The position numbers were made by a program, and so were the translations under genes. From CAYOEV01 sp964403075 (GTDB taxonomy: Bacteria; Bacteroidota; Bacteroidia; Cytophagales; Cyclobacteriaceae), in assembly GCA_964403075.1 (NCBI GenBank), contig CAYOEV010000037.1, positions 1 through 15,713 of the forward strand: a stretch of DNA of 15,713 nt. Direction: 5' to 3'. Under the pieces are notes generated by a model. That model did not search any database and was not told the origin of the DNA. It saw only the letters and a program-made list of their open reading frames with translations. Of the stretch, positions 6,839-14,526 are shown piece after piece. The first letter of the stretch is position 1. Every line of letters starts with the position of its first letter.

Positions 6839-8313
6839 GGGTTTATCTGATTGATATCCAGGAAGGGTACGCCAGATTCGAACAAGATTTCCATCTTATT
6901 TTTCTGAAATTTTACCAAATTTTCCAGGTACTTAATTTGGGAAGTGATGTACTTATCCTGTTGTATATTCAATTTGAAGAGATCACTCTCACCGGTGGAC
7001 ACATTCAAGAGCTCAGCTTGCAGTAGTCGGTTGTAATTGGCGGCGATTGATTCATACTGGATGGCCAGATTGCCCGATGTTTCTATTTCTGCGTATTTGC
7101 TTAGGATTTGGTTTTGAATATTCAGGGTAGCCCGGTTAATTGCGTAGGTATTGTCCAGAATTTTTACCTGTGTTTTTTGCAGTTTACCCCGTGCTTTTCT
7201 TAATAGGAGAGGAAACGAAAAATCCAAACCAAATTTATAGTTTTCGGAGGGGTCAGGGCTTACAAACTCTCCACCGGGCGTCAAAGGCGTGTTTATAAAA
7301 GAATAACTGAGGTCTACCTGTGGCTTGAACATTTCCCGGTTCCAGCGCTGTTCAAACTCCAGTTGCTGTTGCTTACCTTCCAATTTTAGGATGTCGGGGT
7401 GGTTGGCGGTGGCCCATTGGATGAGTTGTGCCAGCTGGTCAGAAGAAGGGATGAAGGCGAAGGAGGCGAGGGTGTCTGGCGTGGTGGTTCTACGCAGTTC
7501 CAGCGGTACTCCCTCTGCGGTCCATAAATAGGTGGCCAGTTGCAGGCGTGCATTTTCCAGGTTAAATTTTACTTTTTCAAAATCAGCTTGTCGTGTTTGT
7601 AAGGTGATTTTCGCCTGAATGGTGTCTACCATGGCCGCCTCTCCGTAGTTGTAATCGATGAGAATGCGACGGAAGAGTTCATCAGCGATGTCTATGCTGC
7701 GTGCCAGCAGCAAATATTCCCGGTAGCTCAGGTACCAGTTCCAATAATCTTTGAAAGCTGAAATGAGTATTTTATTTAGCAGTTTGATTCTTTCTGCTTC
7801 CGCAATGCCCTGGTAGGCCTCTGCCTGACGCAGGGCCAGGCGCCTGAGGTCCATGAACAACCCCTGACCTACGGGGAGGGAGACGCCCAAGTTTACCTGC
7901 TCAAAACCATCTTCCTCGGGAATGCTGTTTTGGGGATTTAAAAAAACACCTTCGTTGCGGTCTACAGATATTTTTGGATCTATCGGAAACCATGTGGGCA
8001 CCTTCAGGGTGGCATTGAAGAGGTCGTAATATTCTTTATCCTTAAAATTTTTTGTTTGGTAGTCGATCTCCACTTTGGGATCGAAATTGCCTCGTGCTTC
8101 CCGTATCATGGCGGTGGCCCCATCTGTTACCAGGTTGGCTTGTTTCACCACCGGGTGGTTGTCCAGCACGATGTCCATAAAGGCCTGCAAGGGGAGCACT
8201 TGTGCGCTATCTGCCGGCAGGCTGTCTGTTTGGGAGTTTGGCAACCCATCCATTACCTGACATTGGAGGGAAAAAACAGTCAGGCCCAGGAATAAGGTAA
8301 CCCACCCGTTCAT
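6835..8313 (-). CDS. TolC-family outer membrane efflux/secretion channel
   Basis: A 492-residue outer membrane factor: the trimeric exit duct that would connect to the HlyD-type adaptor encoded just before it. The N-terminus is a signal peptide (WVTLFLGLTVFSLQC). The mature protein shows the two OEP halves of the family: about residues 40-260, starting LPLQAFMDIVLDNHPVVKQA, and about 290-485, starting QLIQWATANHPDILKLEGKQ. Each has long helical stretches separated by short beta segments (VNLGVSLPVGQGLFMDLRR and FGLDFSFPLLLRKARGKLQK). Length and layout are typical. The Cys in SLQCQ does not match a good lipobox, so lipidation is not predicted. The start ATG overlaps the stop of the adaptor gene by four bases, and its own stop overlaps the CutA-like start in the same way. 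Confidence 0.9.
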   Translation of the reverse strand: MNGWVTLFLGLTVFSLQCQVMDGLPNSQTDSLPADSAQVLPLQAFMDIVLDNHPVVKQANLVTDGATAMIREARGNFDPKVEIDYQTKNFKDKEYYDLFNATLKVPTWFPIDPKISVDRNEGVFLNPQNSIPEEDGFEQVNLGVSLPVGQGLFMDLRRLALRQAEAYQGIAEAERIKLLNKILISAFKDYWNWYLSYREYLLLARSIDIADELFRRILIDYNYGEAAMVDTIQAKITLQTRQADFEKVKFNLENARLQLATYLWTAEGVPLELRRTTTPDTLASFAFIPSSDQLAQLIQWATANHPDILKLEGKQQQLEFEQRWNREMFKPQVDLSYSFINTPLTPGGEFVSPDPSENYKFGLDFSFPLLLRKARGKLQKTQVKILDNTYAINRATLNIQNQILSKYAEIETSGNLAIQYESIAANYNRLLQAELLNVSTGESDLFKLNIQQDKYITSQIKYLENLVKFQKNKMEILFESGVPFLDINQINP

Positions 8314-9656
8314 TTCTTGTCTTTGCTTTGGGCTTGGCCTTCAGATTTAGTCACCACCTGATCTGAAACGCCGCCTGGTTCGGTGTATAAACTGGGAGGG
8401 AAGCCATTGAGTTGTCGCCAGATTTCATACCAGACCCGTACATTTTCCAGCATCACCCAGCCTTTCACACCGGACCCTAACCGCAACTGTTCCGGCCATG
8501 GGTCATCGCCCGGGTCTGGCGTTACAAGGATACGGAACTGGTTGGTGCCATTATTCACCCGATCGATCACCTGTACAATGCCTCCGAAAGTCCCCACCGA
8601 TACGCTGGGCCAGCCTGAAAATTGTAATGCCGGCCAACCATCGAATTGCACCCGTACTTTCCTGCCTCTTTCAATGAGGGGCACATCCATGGCTTGCACG
8701 TACATCTCCACTGCGAGGTCGGGCTTTGAAGGCTGTATGGTAGCCACCGCTTCACCTTCTTTGATGTTCTCGCCGATACCTGCTTTTAAAGCTTTTACCA
8801 CATAGCCATTTTGTGGGGCCACGAGTGCATACTGGTTCCGGCGGATCTGTACGTTGCTGTAGTCATTGATCAGCTTAGACAGCTCACCCGTTGCCTCCTG
8901 CAAAATGGAGGTGGTTTTACTGATTTTTTCAGAGTAGTCTGCCTGAATGCCGTAAAGATCCGTTTTTACGATGGACAGGTCTGCCTGGCTTTGCAGGTAT
9001 TTGTTTTCCTGCTCTACCAGTTTTGCGCGCGTCATGTTGAATTTATTTTCGAGTTCCTGGTATTTGGTCAGAGCAATGTTGCCCGACTCGTAGCGGATCT
9101 TGTTTCTGCTAAAAATATTTTCTGCGTTGGCATAGTTGATTTTTTCCGCTTCCAGGGCAATGCTGTCGCTTTGCACCTTCAAACTGGTTTGACGGATCTT
9201 GTTTCGTGCTTGTGCCATCTTCGCGGCCAGTCCATCCCGCAAGGCACCTATTTGATTTTCATAAGCCTGTATGCCCTGTTGCTTGGCGGTGATTTGTTCT
9301 TTCATACGCACTAAAATTTGTGGATCAAAGAACTTGTCTTTCGTTTCAGCGAGCTGGACGATGGTGTCGCCAGCCAACACAAACTGGCCCTCACTTACAT
9401 TCCATTTTTCTATTCTCCCTGGAATAATGGATTGCAGGGTTTGGGGCCGATTGGAGGGATCTAACGCCGTCAATTTTCCACCACCGCGAATGTTTTGCTG
9501 CCAGGGCATGAACATGGCGGCAATGGCAATGACACTGAGTACCATGAATACCCTGGCCAACTGGATACTCAGGTGGGGTGTTTTTAAAATTTTTAATGAA
9601 TACAGCTGCTTATCTGCAAACTGGTCATCAATGTTATCTTGCGAAATATTCAGCAT
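8310..9656 (-). CDS. HlyD-family periplasmic adaptor (membrane fusion protein)
   Basis: A 448-residue adaptor expected to bridge the inner-membrane ABC protein and the TolC-like channel. A cytoplasmic N-terminal tail is followed by one membrane span (residues about 33-51, LARVFMVLSVIAIAAMFMPW). Next come the first biotinyl-lipoyl half (IIPGRIEKWNVSEGQFVLAG), a long coiled-coil hairpin at about 115-285 rich in Gln, Lys, Glu and Asn, the second lipoyl half (LVAPQNGYVVKALKAGIGEN) and a beta-barrel domain (VEMYVQAMDVPLIERGRKVR). A single anchor plus a long hairpin is the type I secretion/peptide exporter pattern rather than a lipid-anchored RND adaptor. It starts 6 nt after the ABC gene's stop, and its own stop overlaps the TolC-like gene's ATG (ATGA). 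The Lys-rich end KSEGQAQSKDKK is unusual but harmless-looking. Confidence 0.9.
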   Translation of the reverse strand: MLNISQDNIDDQFADKQLYSLKILKTPHLSIQLARVFMVLSVIAIAAMFMPWQQNIRGGGKLTALDPSNRPQTLQSIIPGRIEKWNVSEGQFVLAGDTIVQLAETKDKFFDPQILVRMKEQITAKQQGIQAYENQIGALRDGLAAKMAQARNKIRQTSLKVQSDSIALEAEKINYANAENIFSRNKIRYESGNIALTKYQELENKFNMTRAKLVEQENKYLQSQADLSIVKTDLYGIQADYSEKISKTTSILQEATGELSKLINDYSNVQIRRNQYALVAPQNGYVVKALKAGIGENIKEGEAVATIQPSKPDLAVEMYVQAMDVPLIERGRKVRVQFDGWPALQFSGWPSVSVGTFGGIVQVIDRVNNGTNQFRILVTPDPGDDPWPEQLRLGSGVKGWVMLENVRVWYEIWRQLNGFPPSLYTEPGGVSDQVVTKSEGQAQSKDKK

Positions 9657-9662
9657 GACTGA

Positions 9663-11864
9663 TCAGTTGAGATTGGCTACGACTTCTTCATTTAATAAAA
9701 CTTCCTGTACATTTCCTTCCACCAGAACGGCCCCATCCTTCAGGTAGATGATCCTGTCGCAGGCCGCCATGATCATGGGATCATTGGACACTACAACGAG
9801 CGTCCATGTTTGATGCTTGTCCGTCAACAGCTGAATCAATTCCAGACGCTCCTGCTTCGGGAAATTATTAAAAAAATCATTTAAAATTAGCAGGTTGGGT
9901 TTTTTTGCCAGACACCGCGCCAGAATTATTTTTTGAACCAACGTTTCTGAAAATCCTTTACCTGCACTGACCATCCGTGTATGTAATCCGTTCGGCATGG
10001 CATTGATGTGGTCCAATATATTCACTTCGTTCAGGGCTTCTATGGCGTCGCCCTCATCCAGATAGGGCTTTCCTACCAGCACATTGTCTAGCACTGTACC
10101 TTCAAAAATATCTTCTGAGGAAACGTTCTTACCAATGCGGTCGCGCAGATATACGCGGTCTATGTCTCGCAAGGAATATTTGTTGTAAGTAACCGACCCT
10201 TCATACGTGGTGAACATACCGGCCATGGCGTTGATGAGTGTAGTCTTACCTGAACCACCCACACCGCTAATGCATACGTGTTCACCCGGGTTAATGTTTA
10301 GGTTGACGTCTTTTATGGAGGGCTCCTTACTGAAAGGGTACGTATAGCGCAAATTTTGGATCTCAATTCCAAAGCCCTGGTCTTTTTCTACCTTCACATC
10401 AATGCCGCCTGTTTGATCCAGAGGCAGGTCGGTCACGTGGGCAATTTTATCTACGGCCGTGAGCATGTCGTAAACCACATCCATGTACATGATGATTTTT
10501 TCCACCGAGTTCAGGATAAGAATAATGATCACCTCAGATGCCACAAACTGTCCCAGTGTAATCTCCCGCTGCACCACCAGAATGGTACCAATGATCAGTA
10601 GGCCCGCAGTTACCACTGCCTTGAAAAACAGTACGTAGGAATACTGGGTAATGAGAATACGAAAATGTTTCTTTCGATTTTTAAGGTAGTTGTTCACATA
10701 CCGGTCGGTTCGCTTCATGGGCAAATCTGTGGTGCCGGAAAGCTTGAAGCTGTACAGGGCCCGGGCCAGTTCTTCCAGCCAGTACACAGCCTTGTACTTG
10801 TATTTAGATTCTTCGATTGACGTCTGCAGACCTTTAGGCCCGGTGAAATAGAAAATCATGAACAACATGAATATCAGCGCCAGTCCAAAAAAGATGAAAA
10901 AGGGGTGGTAAAACGAAAGCAGCAGCAACCCGAAGAGAATCTGTATGATACCGGTAGAGAGGTCGATCAGCAACTTGGGCAAACCCTTCTGCAGGGTCAG
11001 TACATCAAAAAAGCGGTTCATGAGTTCCGGGAAGTGGAGATTGAGTACCGCCTCCATTCGGATGCGCGGTACGCGGTACGCAAATTCGAAGGCCGCCTTC
11101 ACAAAGATTCTTCGTTGCAGATACTCCACAATGGTTATTTGAAGTACCTGCAAAACCCCTGAGCCCAAAACGGCCAAAATGATAATGCCGATAAGAAAAT
11201 ACACTGAGCTAAAAAACACACCTCCAGAAATGAGCTCGATGGCTGCCTGAATGCCCAAGGGTAGAATGAGGCTCGTAACACCGATGATGATTGCGTAGAC
11301 ATAGACATAGAAAATGTCTTTTCTTTCTGCAGCTAAAAGATGGAAGAGGCGCTGCACCGGTGTTCTGCGCTTGTCTTCTTCTGTGGTCCCCGTCAGACTG
11401 CCAGCCACGCTCTCGTTTGCGAAAACGGCCAGGAAGATCAGTTCTCCTTGCTTGTTTTTGACCATTTCATCTTCGTGAAAAGCGGCAAAATCTGCGATTT
11501 CCATAGAACCGTCCGGATACAATAGATTGATTTCCTTTCGGTGTTTCTTATTGGTGTGGATCATGGCCGGCACGATCTTGCCCTCGTGACGCAGCAGGAT
11601 CACCATGGGCGCATCAAAATGATGGATGAAGGTGTCGAAGTCGGCGCGTTTGACTTCTTTTTTCACATAAAAAATACCCGTGCCGTTACCCAGTTCCGAA
11701 AGATCCCGGATAAACTCCTGTACATCATCCATGGTGTAATGCCGCAAGAGATCATCCACTTCGCGCAGTACTTTACTATCCAGGTCCAGATCCAGCCAGG
11801 TGGCGCTCTGATGTAAAATTTGGAGAATATCCTTGTTGGATAAAGTGTCTGTTGAGGGGTTCAT
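9663..11864 (-). CDS. ABC exporter (fused membrane + ATPase domains) with degenerate nucleotide-binding motifs
   Basis: A 733-residue type I secretion-like exporter subunit. Residues about 60-150 look like a C39-peptidase-like domain without a catalytic cysteine; the first Cys of the whole protein is C531. Six membrane helices follow between about 185 and 460, then the nucleotide-binding domain from about 498. Walker A is intact (GVGGSGKT, K540) and an A-loop Tyr is present near 509. The other motifs are altered: the Q-loop region reads IGKNVSSEDIF with no Gln; the signature is FSETL at 638-642 instead of LSGGQ; Walker B is LLILND with N662-D663 in place of Asp-Glu; and the H-loop is VVVSND with N694 in place of His. 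ATP binding is plausible, but canonical hydrolysis is doubtful unless residues compensate or a partner subunit supplies them. The start ATG directly abuts the tetR stop. The cargo is unknown and no substrate gene is evident nearby. Confidence 0.9.
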   Translation of the reverse strand: MNPSTDTLSNKDILQILHQSATWLDLDLDSKVLREVDDLLRHYTMDDVQEFIRDLSELGNGTGIFYVKKEVKRADFDTFIHHFDAPMVILLRHEGKIVPAMIHTNKKHRKEINLLYPDGSMEIADFAAFHEDEMVKNKQGELIFLAVFANESVAGSLTGTTEEDKRRTPVQRLFHLLAAERKDIFYVYVYAIIIGVTSLILPLGIQAAIELISGGVFFSSVYFLIGIIILAVLGSGVLQVLQITIVEYLQRRIFVKAAFEFAYRVPRIRMEAVLNLHFPELMNRFFDVLTLQKGLPKLLIDLSTGIIQILFGLLLLSFYHPFFIFFGLALIFMLFMIFYFTGPKGLQTSIEESKYKYKAVYWLEELARALYSFKLSGTTDLPMKRTDRYVNNYLKNRKKHFRILITQYSYVLFFKAVVTAGLLIIGTILVVQREITLGQFVASEVIIILILNSVEKIIMYMDVVYDMLTAVDKIAHVTDLPLDQTGGIDVKVEKDQGFGIEIQNLRYTYPFSKEPSIKDVNLNINPGEHVCISGVGGSGKTTLINAMAGMFTTYEGSVTYNKYSLRDIDRVYLRDRIGKNVSSEDIFEGTVLDNVLVGKPYLDEGDAIEALNEVNILDHINAMPNGLHTRMVSAGKGFSETLVQKIILARCLAKKPNLLILNDFFNNFPKQERLELIQLLTDKHQTWTLVVVSNDPMIMAACDRIIYLKDGAVLVEGNVQEVLLNEEVVANLN

Positions 11865-12545
11865 TCAGTTAATGATTTTTTCCATTAAGTCATCAAGAAA
11901 ATCGTATACCTGGGCGTCCAAGGGTCGGCCGTTTCGATCTATTTCTGTGAGGGAAGGGAGATGTTGTGCAAAATAAACCTGCTGGTGTGCGGCTTCCAGA
12001 AGCGTGCTGGAAATGGCATGTGGGTACTTGTAGTCAGGCCTTACCTGCTGAATGACCAACGCAATCCGGTGACACAAATCTTTGTAACCCCTGAATAGGC
12101 CCTCGTTGTTGATCTCGTCTACCTTCTTGGTAAGGTAGGTTTTGTCTGCCTCTATCATCACCACCGACCTAAGTTTTTTGATATCGATGCTGGCATTCTC
12201 CTGCAGGTTTTTTAACTCGTCGCCCGAGGTCAGGATTTTAAGTATTTCTTTAAGCATCTTTTTTGGGTCATTCTCAAAATGTACCCGAATTTCAATCAAA
12301 TATTCCATCCATCTCCAATACAGGGTGGATAGGTAGAGCAATAGTTTGAGTTTATTTTCAAAATAGCGGTAAATGGAGGCCTCGGTGGAGGAAATGCGTT
12401 GGGCCAGTTTCTTAAAGGTAAACTCTTCGAAACCCAGCTCGTCGAAAAGGTCTACACTTTGAGCGATGATTTTTTTTCCCAAAACACTGGAGTTGGGGTC
12501 TTTCAGGTAATACTTGTCCGGAATGAGCAGTTGAACAGTAGACAT
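11865..12545 (-). CDS. TetR/AcrR-family transcriptional regulator, first gene of the export operon
   Basis: A 226-residue regulator. Residues about 22-66 form the TetR DNA-binding domain: a helix GKKIIAQSVDLFDELGFE, then the helix-turn-helix TFKKLAQRISSTEASIYRYF. The C-terminal helical ligand-binding part (from about 70) is family-typical in length and not conserved enough to name an inducer. Its stop codon is immediately followed by the ABC transporter's ATG, with no gap, so it is co-transcribed with the exporter it probably controls. A palindrome at 12560-12583, only 15 bp upstream of the ATG and overlapping a TAnnTTTG promoter element, is the likely autoregulatory site. The start at 12545 is chosen because it is the only ATG giving the family's normal short N-terminus. 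Confidence 0.87.
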   Translation of the reverse strand: MSTVQLLIPDKYYLKDPNSSVLGKKIIAQSVDLFDELGFEEFTFKKLAQRISSTEASIYRYFENKLKLLLYLSTLYWRWMEYLIEIRVHFENDPKKMLKEILKILTSGDELKNLQENASIDIKKLRSVVMIEADKTYLTKKVDEINNEGLFRGYKDLCHRIALVIQQVRPDYKYPHAISSTLLEAAHQQVYFAQHLPSLTEIDRNGRPLDAQVYDFLDDLMEKIIN

Positions 12546-12559
12546 GCAGCATGCAGTTT

Positions 12560-12583
12560 ATTACTAACAAAACTAGTAGTAAT
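12560..12583. promoter_or_regulatory. Candidate TetR operator palindrome
   Basis: ATTACTA (12560-12566) and TAGTAAT (12577-12583) are exact inverted copies separated by 10 bp, a 24-bp site. It lies between the divergent tetR and DUF885 genes, 15 bp before the tetR ATG, and encloses the tetR -7 element. Size, symmetry and position fit a TetR-family operator; binding is inferred. Confidence 0.5.
12568..12575 (-). promoter_or_regulatory. Predicted -7 element of the tetR-exporter operon promoter
   Basis: The minus strand reads TAGTTTTG, an exact match to the Bacteroidota -7 consensus TAnnTTTG, 23 bp upstream of the tetR ATG. A matching -33 TTTG box is not evident at the usual distance, so the call rests on the -7 match and position. 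Confidence 0.4.
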
Positions 12584-12664
12584 GCTTTGACTTACGTGTG
12601 TATAATTCAAAAGGTTGGAGGCACAGCGATTAATGTTTGGGCGACAAAGTTTTAACTTTAAGAC

Positions 12665-14425
12665 ATGAGACATTTTCTGACCCTCTTATTTTCTGCCTTC
12701 CTGGTATTGGCTCAGGCACAAACCGACCACCCAACTTTGTCGCGCATTTTTTCATCTATCGACTCGCTGGAGGAGAAGCTAGTCAACCCGATACAGCAGG
12801 GAAAACATCCGGAAACATTTACCTGGCTTACGGTTGATCAACTGAAGCAGCGCAACCATTCCTTTCGACGATGGCTGGACCAGATGAATGCCATACCTCT
12901 TGAATCTTTGACCCGTAGCGACCAAATCAGCCGGACGGTGATGGAGTTGAAATTACGCGACGCGCTGACCGAGGAGGAATACCAAACCTACCTGATGCCA
13001 TACAACGCGGAGGGGGGCTTTTTCAATCGGGCTACCTTCTTCCTGCCGCGATTACCCTTCGAAGATGCAGCGGACTACCGTGCCTACTTAAAATGGCTGC
13101 CCAGTTATGTGGATTATTTGAAAGCCCATCAGAAAAGATTGCAGATGGGCATGGAGGCGGGCATTACCGGTCCGCAGGTGGTGGTGCGCAATCTGATTCA
13201 ACTGATGACCCCTTATTTATCAGCGGAATGGAGAAAACATCCTTTTGGGACACCCTTCAATGATAGACCTGAGGCAATAGTCGCCACGGAGTGGGCGTCG
13301 TTGTTGGTGGAGGGAGAGGCAATTGTTGCTCAACAGTTGTTGCCGGCTTATCAAGCATTGGCCCAGTTTATAGAATCCGACTACCTGCCGGCTTGTCCGG
13401 AAAAGGTAGGCATCTCGGAAATTCCTGAGGGTAAGGAATATTATGCCAACCGGGTACGGCATTACACCACACTGAACATTTCTCCGGACTCTGTATTTAA
13501 TCTTGGCCTTTCGGAAGTGGCACGCATTGATCAGCAGATGCGGGTCGTGATGGGGGAGGTGGGCTTCACGGGTTCTTTTGATGAATTTCTTACTTTTCTT
13601 CGCACCGACCCGCAATTTTATGCCAAAACTGGGCCGGAACTCCTCCGTCGGGCGGCCTGGCTCAGTAAAAAGGCGGAGGCCCAATTGCCCCGTTATTTTC
13701 GTCGGCTCTACTCCCTGCCTTTCACAGTAGCGCCAGTTCCAGCGGCCATTGCGCCCACGTATACCGCCGGTCGGTATGTTGGTGGAAGTTGGGAAGCGCA
13801 GCGTCCGGGTACTTATTGGGTCAACACTTACGATTTACCGAGCCGTACCCTTTACACACTGCCGGCGCTGACTTTGCATGAGTCCGTACCTGGCCATCAC
13901 CTGCAAAATGCGCTGGCGGCGGAGTCTGACCTGGAAGTTCCTGCTTTTCGCAAATCTTATTACATTTCGGCTTTTGGGGAAGGTTGGGGGCTCTACACCG
14001 AGTTTTTGGGTGAAGAAATGGGCATGTACGAAACACCCTACGAACTATTCGGACGCTATACCTATGAGATGTGGCGGGCTTGCAGGCTGGTGGTAGATGT
14101 GGGCATTCACGCCAAAGAATGGACACGTCAGGAGGCGGTGAATTTCATGGCCGAACACACGGCCCTGTCCATGCGAGAAATAAACTCTGAAATTGACCGG
14201 TACATTGGTTGGCCCGGTCAGGCGCTAAGCTACAAGGTAGGAGAGATCACCATCAAGCGCCTGCGAAAGCAGGCGGAAGATGCCTTGGGAGACCGCTTCG
14301 ATATTCGGGAATTTCATTATCATTTATTGAAAAATGGATCGGTACCATTGCCCGAACTGGTCCAGGAAATTGAAAAATACGTTTTTGAGTTGTCGACCAA
14401 AGACCAGTCGATTGTCCCGCGATAA
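12665..14425 (+). CDS. DUF885 family protein, probable secreted zinc peptidase-like enzyme
   Basis: A 586-residue protein with a clear signal peptide (MRHFLTLLFSAFLVLAQAQ, cleavage near residue 19), so it is exported. The body is the DUF885 family at its usual length. The hallmark motif HESVPGHHLQ is present (H405, E406, H411, H412), and a downstream AFGEGWGLYTEFLGEEMG segment supplies Glu residues (E439, E446) suited to metal binding. Known of the family: an HExxPGHH motif resembles metallopeptidase zinc sites, but the reaction of most members is not established. The start at 12665 is preferred because it begins the signal peptide. A weak -7-like AATGTTTG lies at 12632-12639. It is transcribed divergently from tetR with 119 bp between the starts, so the TetR site could in principle affect it too. 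It ends before a strong hairpin. Confidence 0.88.
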   Translation: MRHFLTLLFSAFLVLAQAQTDHPTLSRIFSSIDSLEEKLVNPIQQGKHPETFTWLTVDQLKQRNHSFRRWLDQMNAIPLESLTRSDQISRTVMELKLRDALTEEEYQTYLMPYNAEGGFFNRATFFLPRLPFEDAADYRAYLKWLPSYVDYLKAHQKRLQMGMEAGITGPQVVVRNLIQLMTPYLSAEWRKHPFGTPFNDRPEAIVATEWASLLVEGEAIVAQQLLPAYQALAQFIESDYLPACPEKVGISEIPEGKEYYANRVRHYTTLNISPDSVFNLGLSEVARIDQQMRVVMGEVGFTGSFDEFLTFLRTDPQFYAKTGPELLRRAAWLSKKAEAQLPRYFRRLYSLPFTVAPVPAAIAPTYTAGRYVGGSWEAQRPGTYWVNTYDLPSRTLYTLPALTLHESVPGHHLQNALAAESDLEVPAFRKSYYISAFGEGWGLYTEFLGEEMGMYETPYELFGRYTYEMWRACRLVVDVGIHAKEWTRQEAVNFMAEHTALSMREINSEIDRYIGWPGQALSYKVGEITIKRLRKQAEDALGDRFDIREFHYHLLKNGSVPLPELVQEIEKYVFELSTKDQSIVPR

Positions 14426-14466
14426 CGATCGTCACCACTGGCTTTTAATACTGGCAGTGGATAAAT

Positions 14467-14498
14467 CAAACACCCGCAAGTTTGCTGGCGGGTGTTTG
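14467..14498. terminator. Strong bidirectional hairpin terminator
   Basis: CAAACACCCGC (14467-14477) and GCGGGTGTTTG (14488-14498) are perfect 11-bp arms around a 10-nt loop. It lies 41 bp past the DUF885 stop and 28 bp past the stop of the convergent M13 gene. The T-rich ends of the arms (GTTTG on both strands) serve in place of a long T-tract, so it probably terminates both transcripts. Confidence 0.75.
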
Positions 14499-14526
14499 GT
14501 TCAGGGTTTATGTTTTTCCGGACGAT

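Noticed and set aside
8811..9747. Plus-strand frames of 167 and 158 codons
   Set aside because: They are antisense shadows of the HlyD-type and ABC genes.
12543..12556. Tandem CATGCAG CATGCAG at the tetR start
   Set aside because: Only two 7-bp copies, one overlapping the start codon; likely chance, with no added function to support.
12637..12837. Plus-strand 66-codon frame overlapping the DUF885 start
   Set aside because: It is an out-of-frame shadow; the DUF885 frame carries the signal peptide and family motifs.
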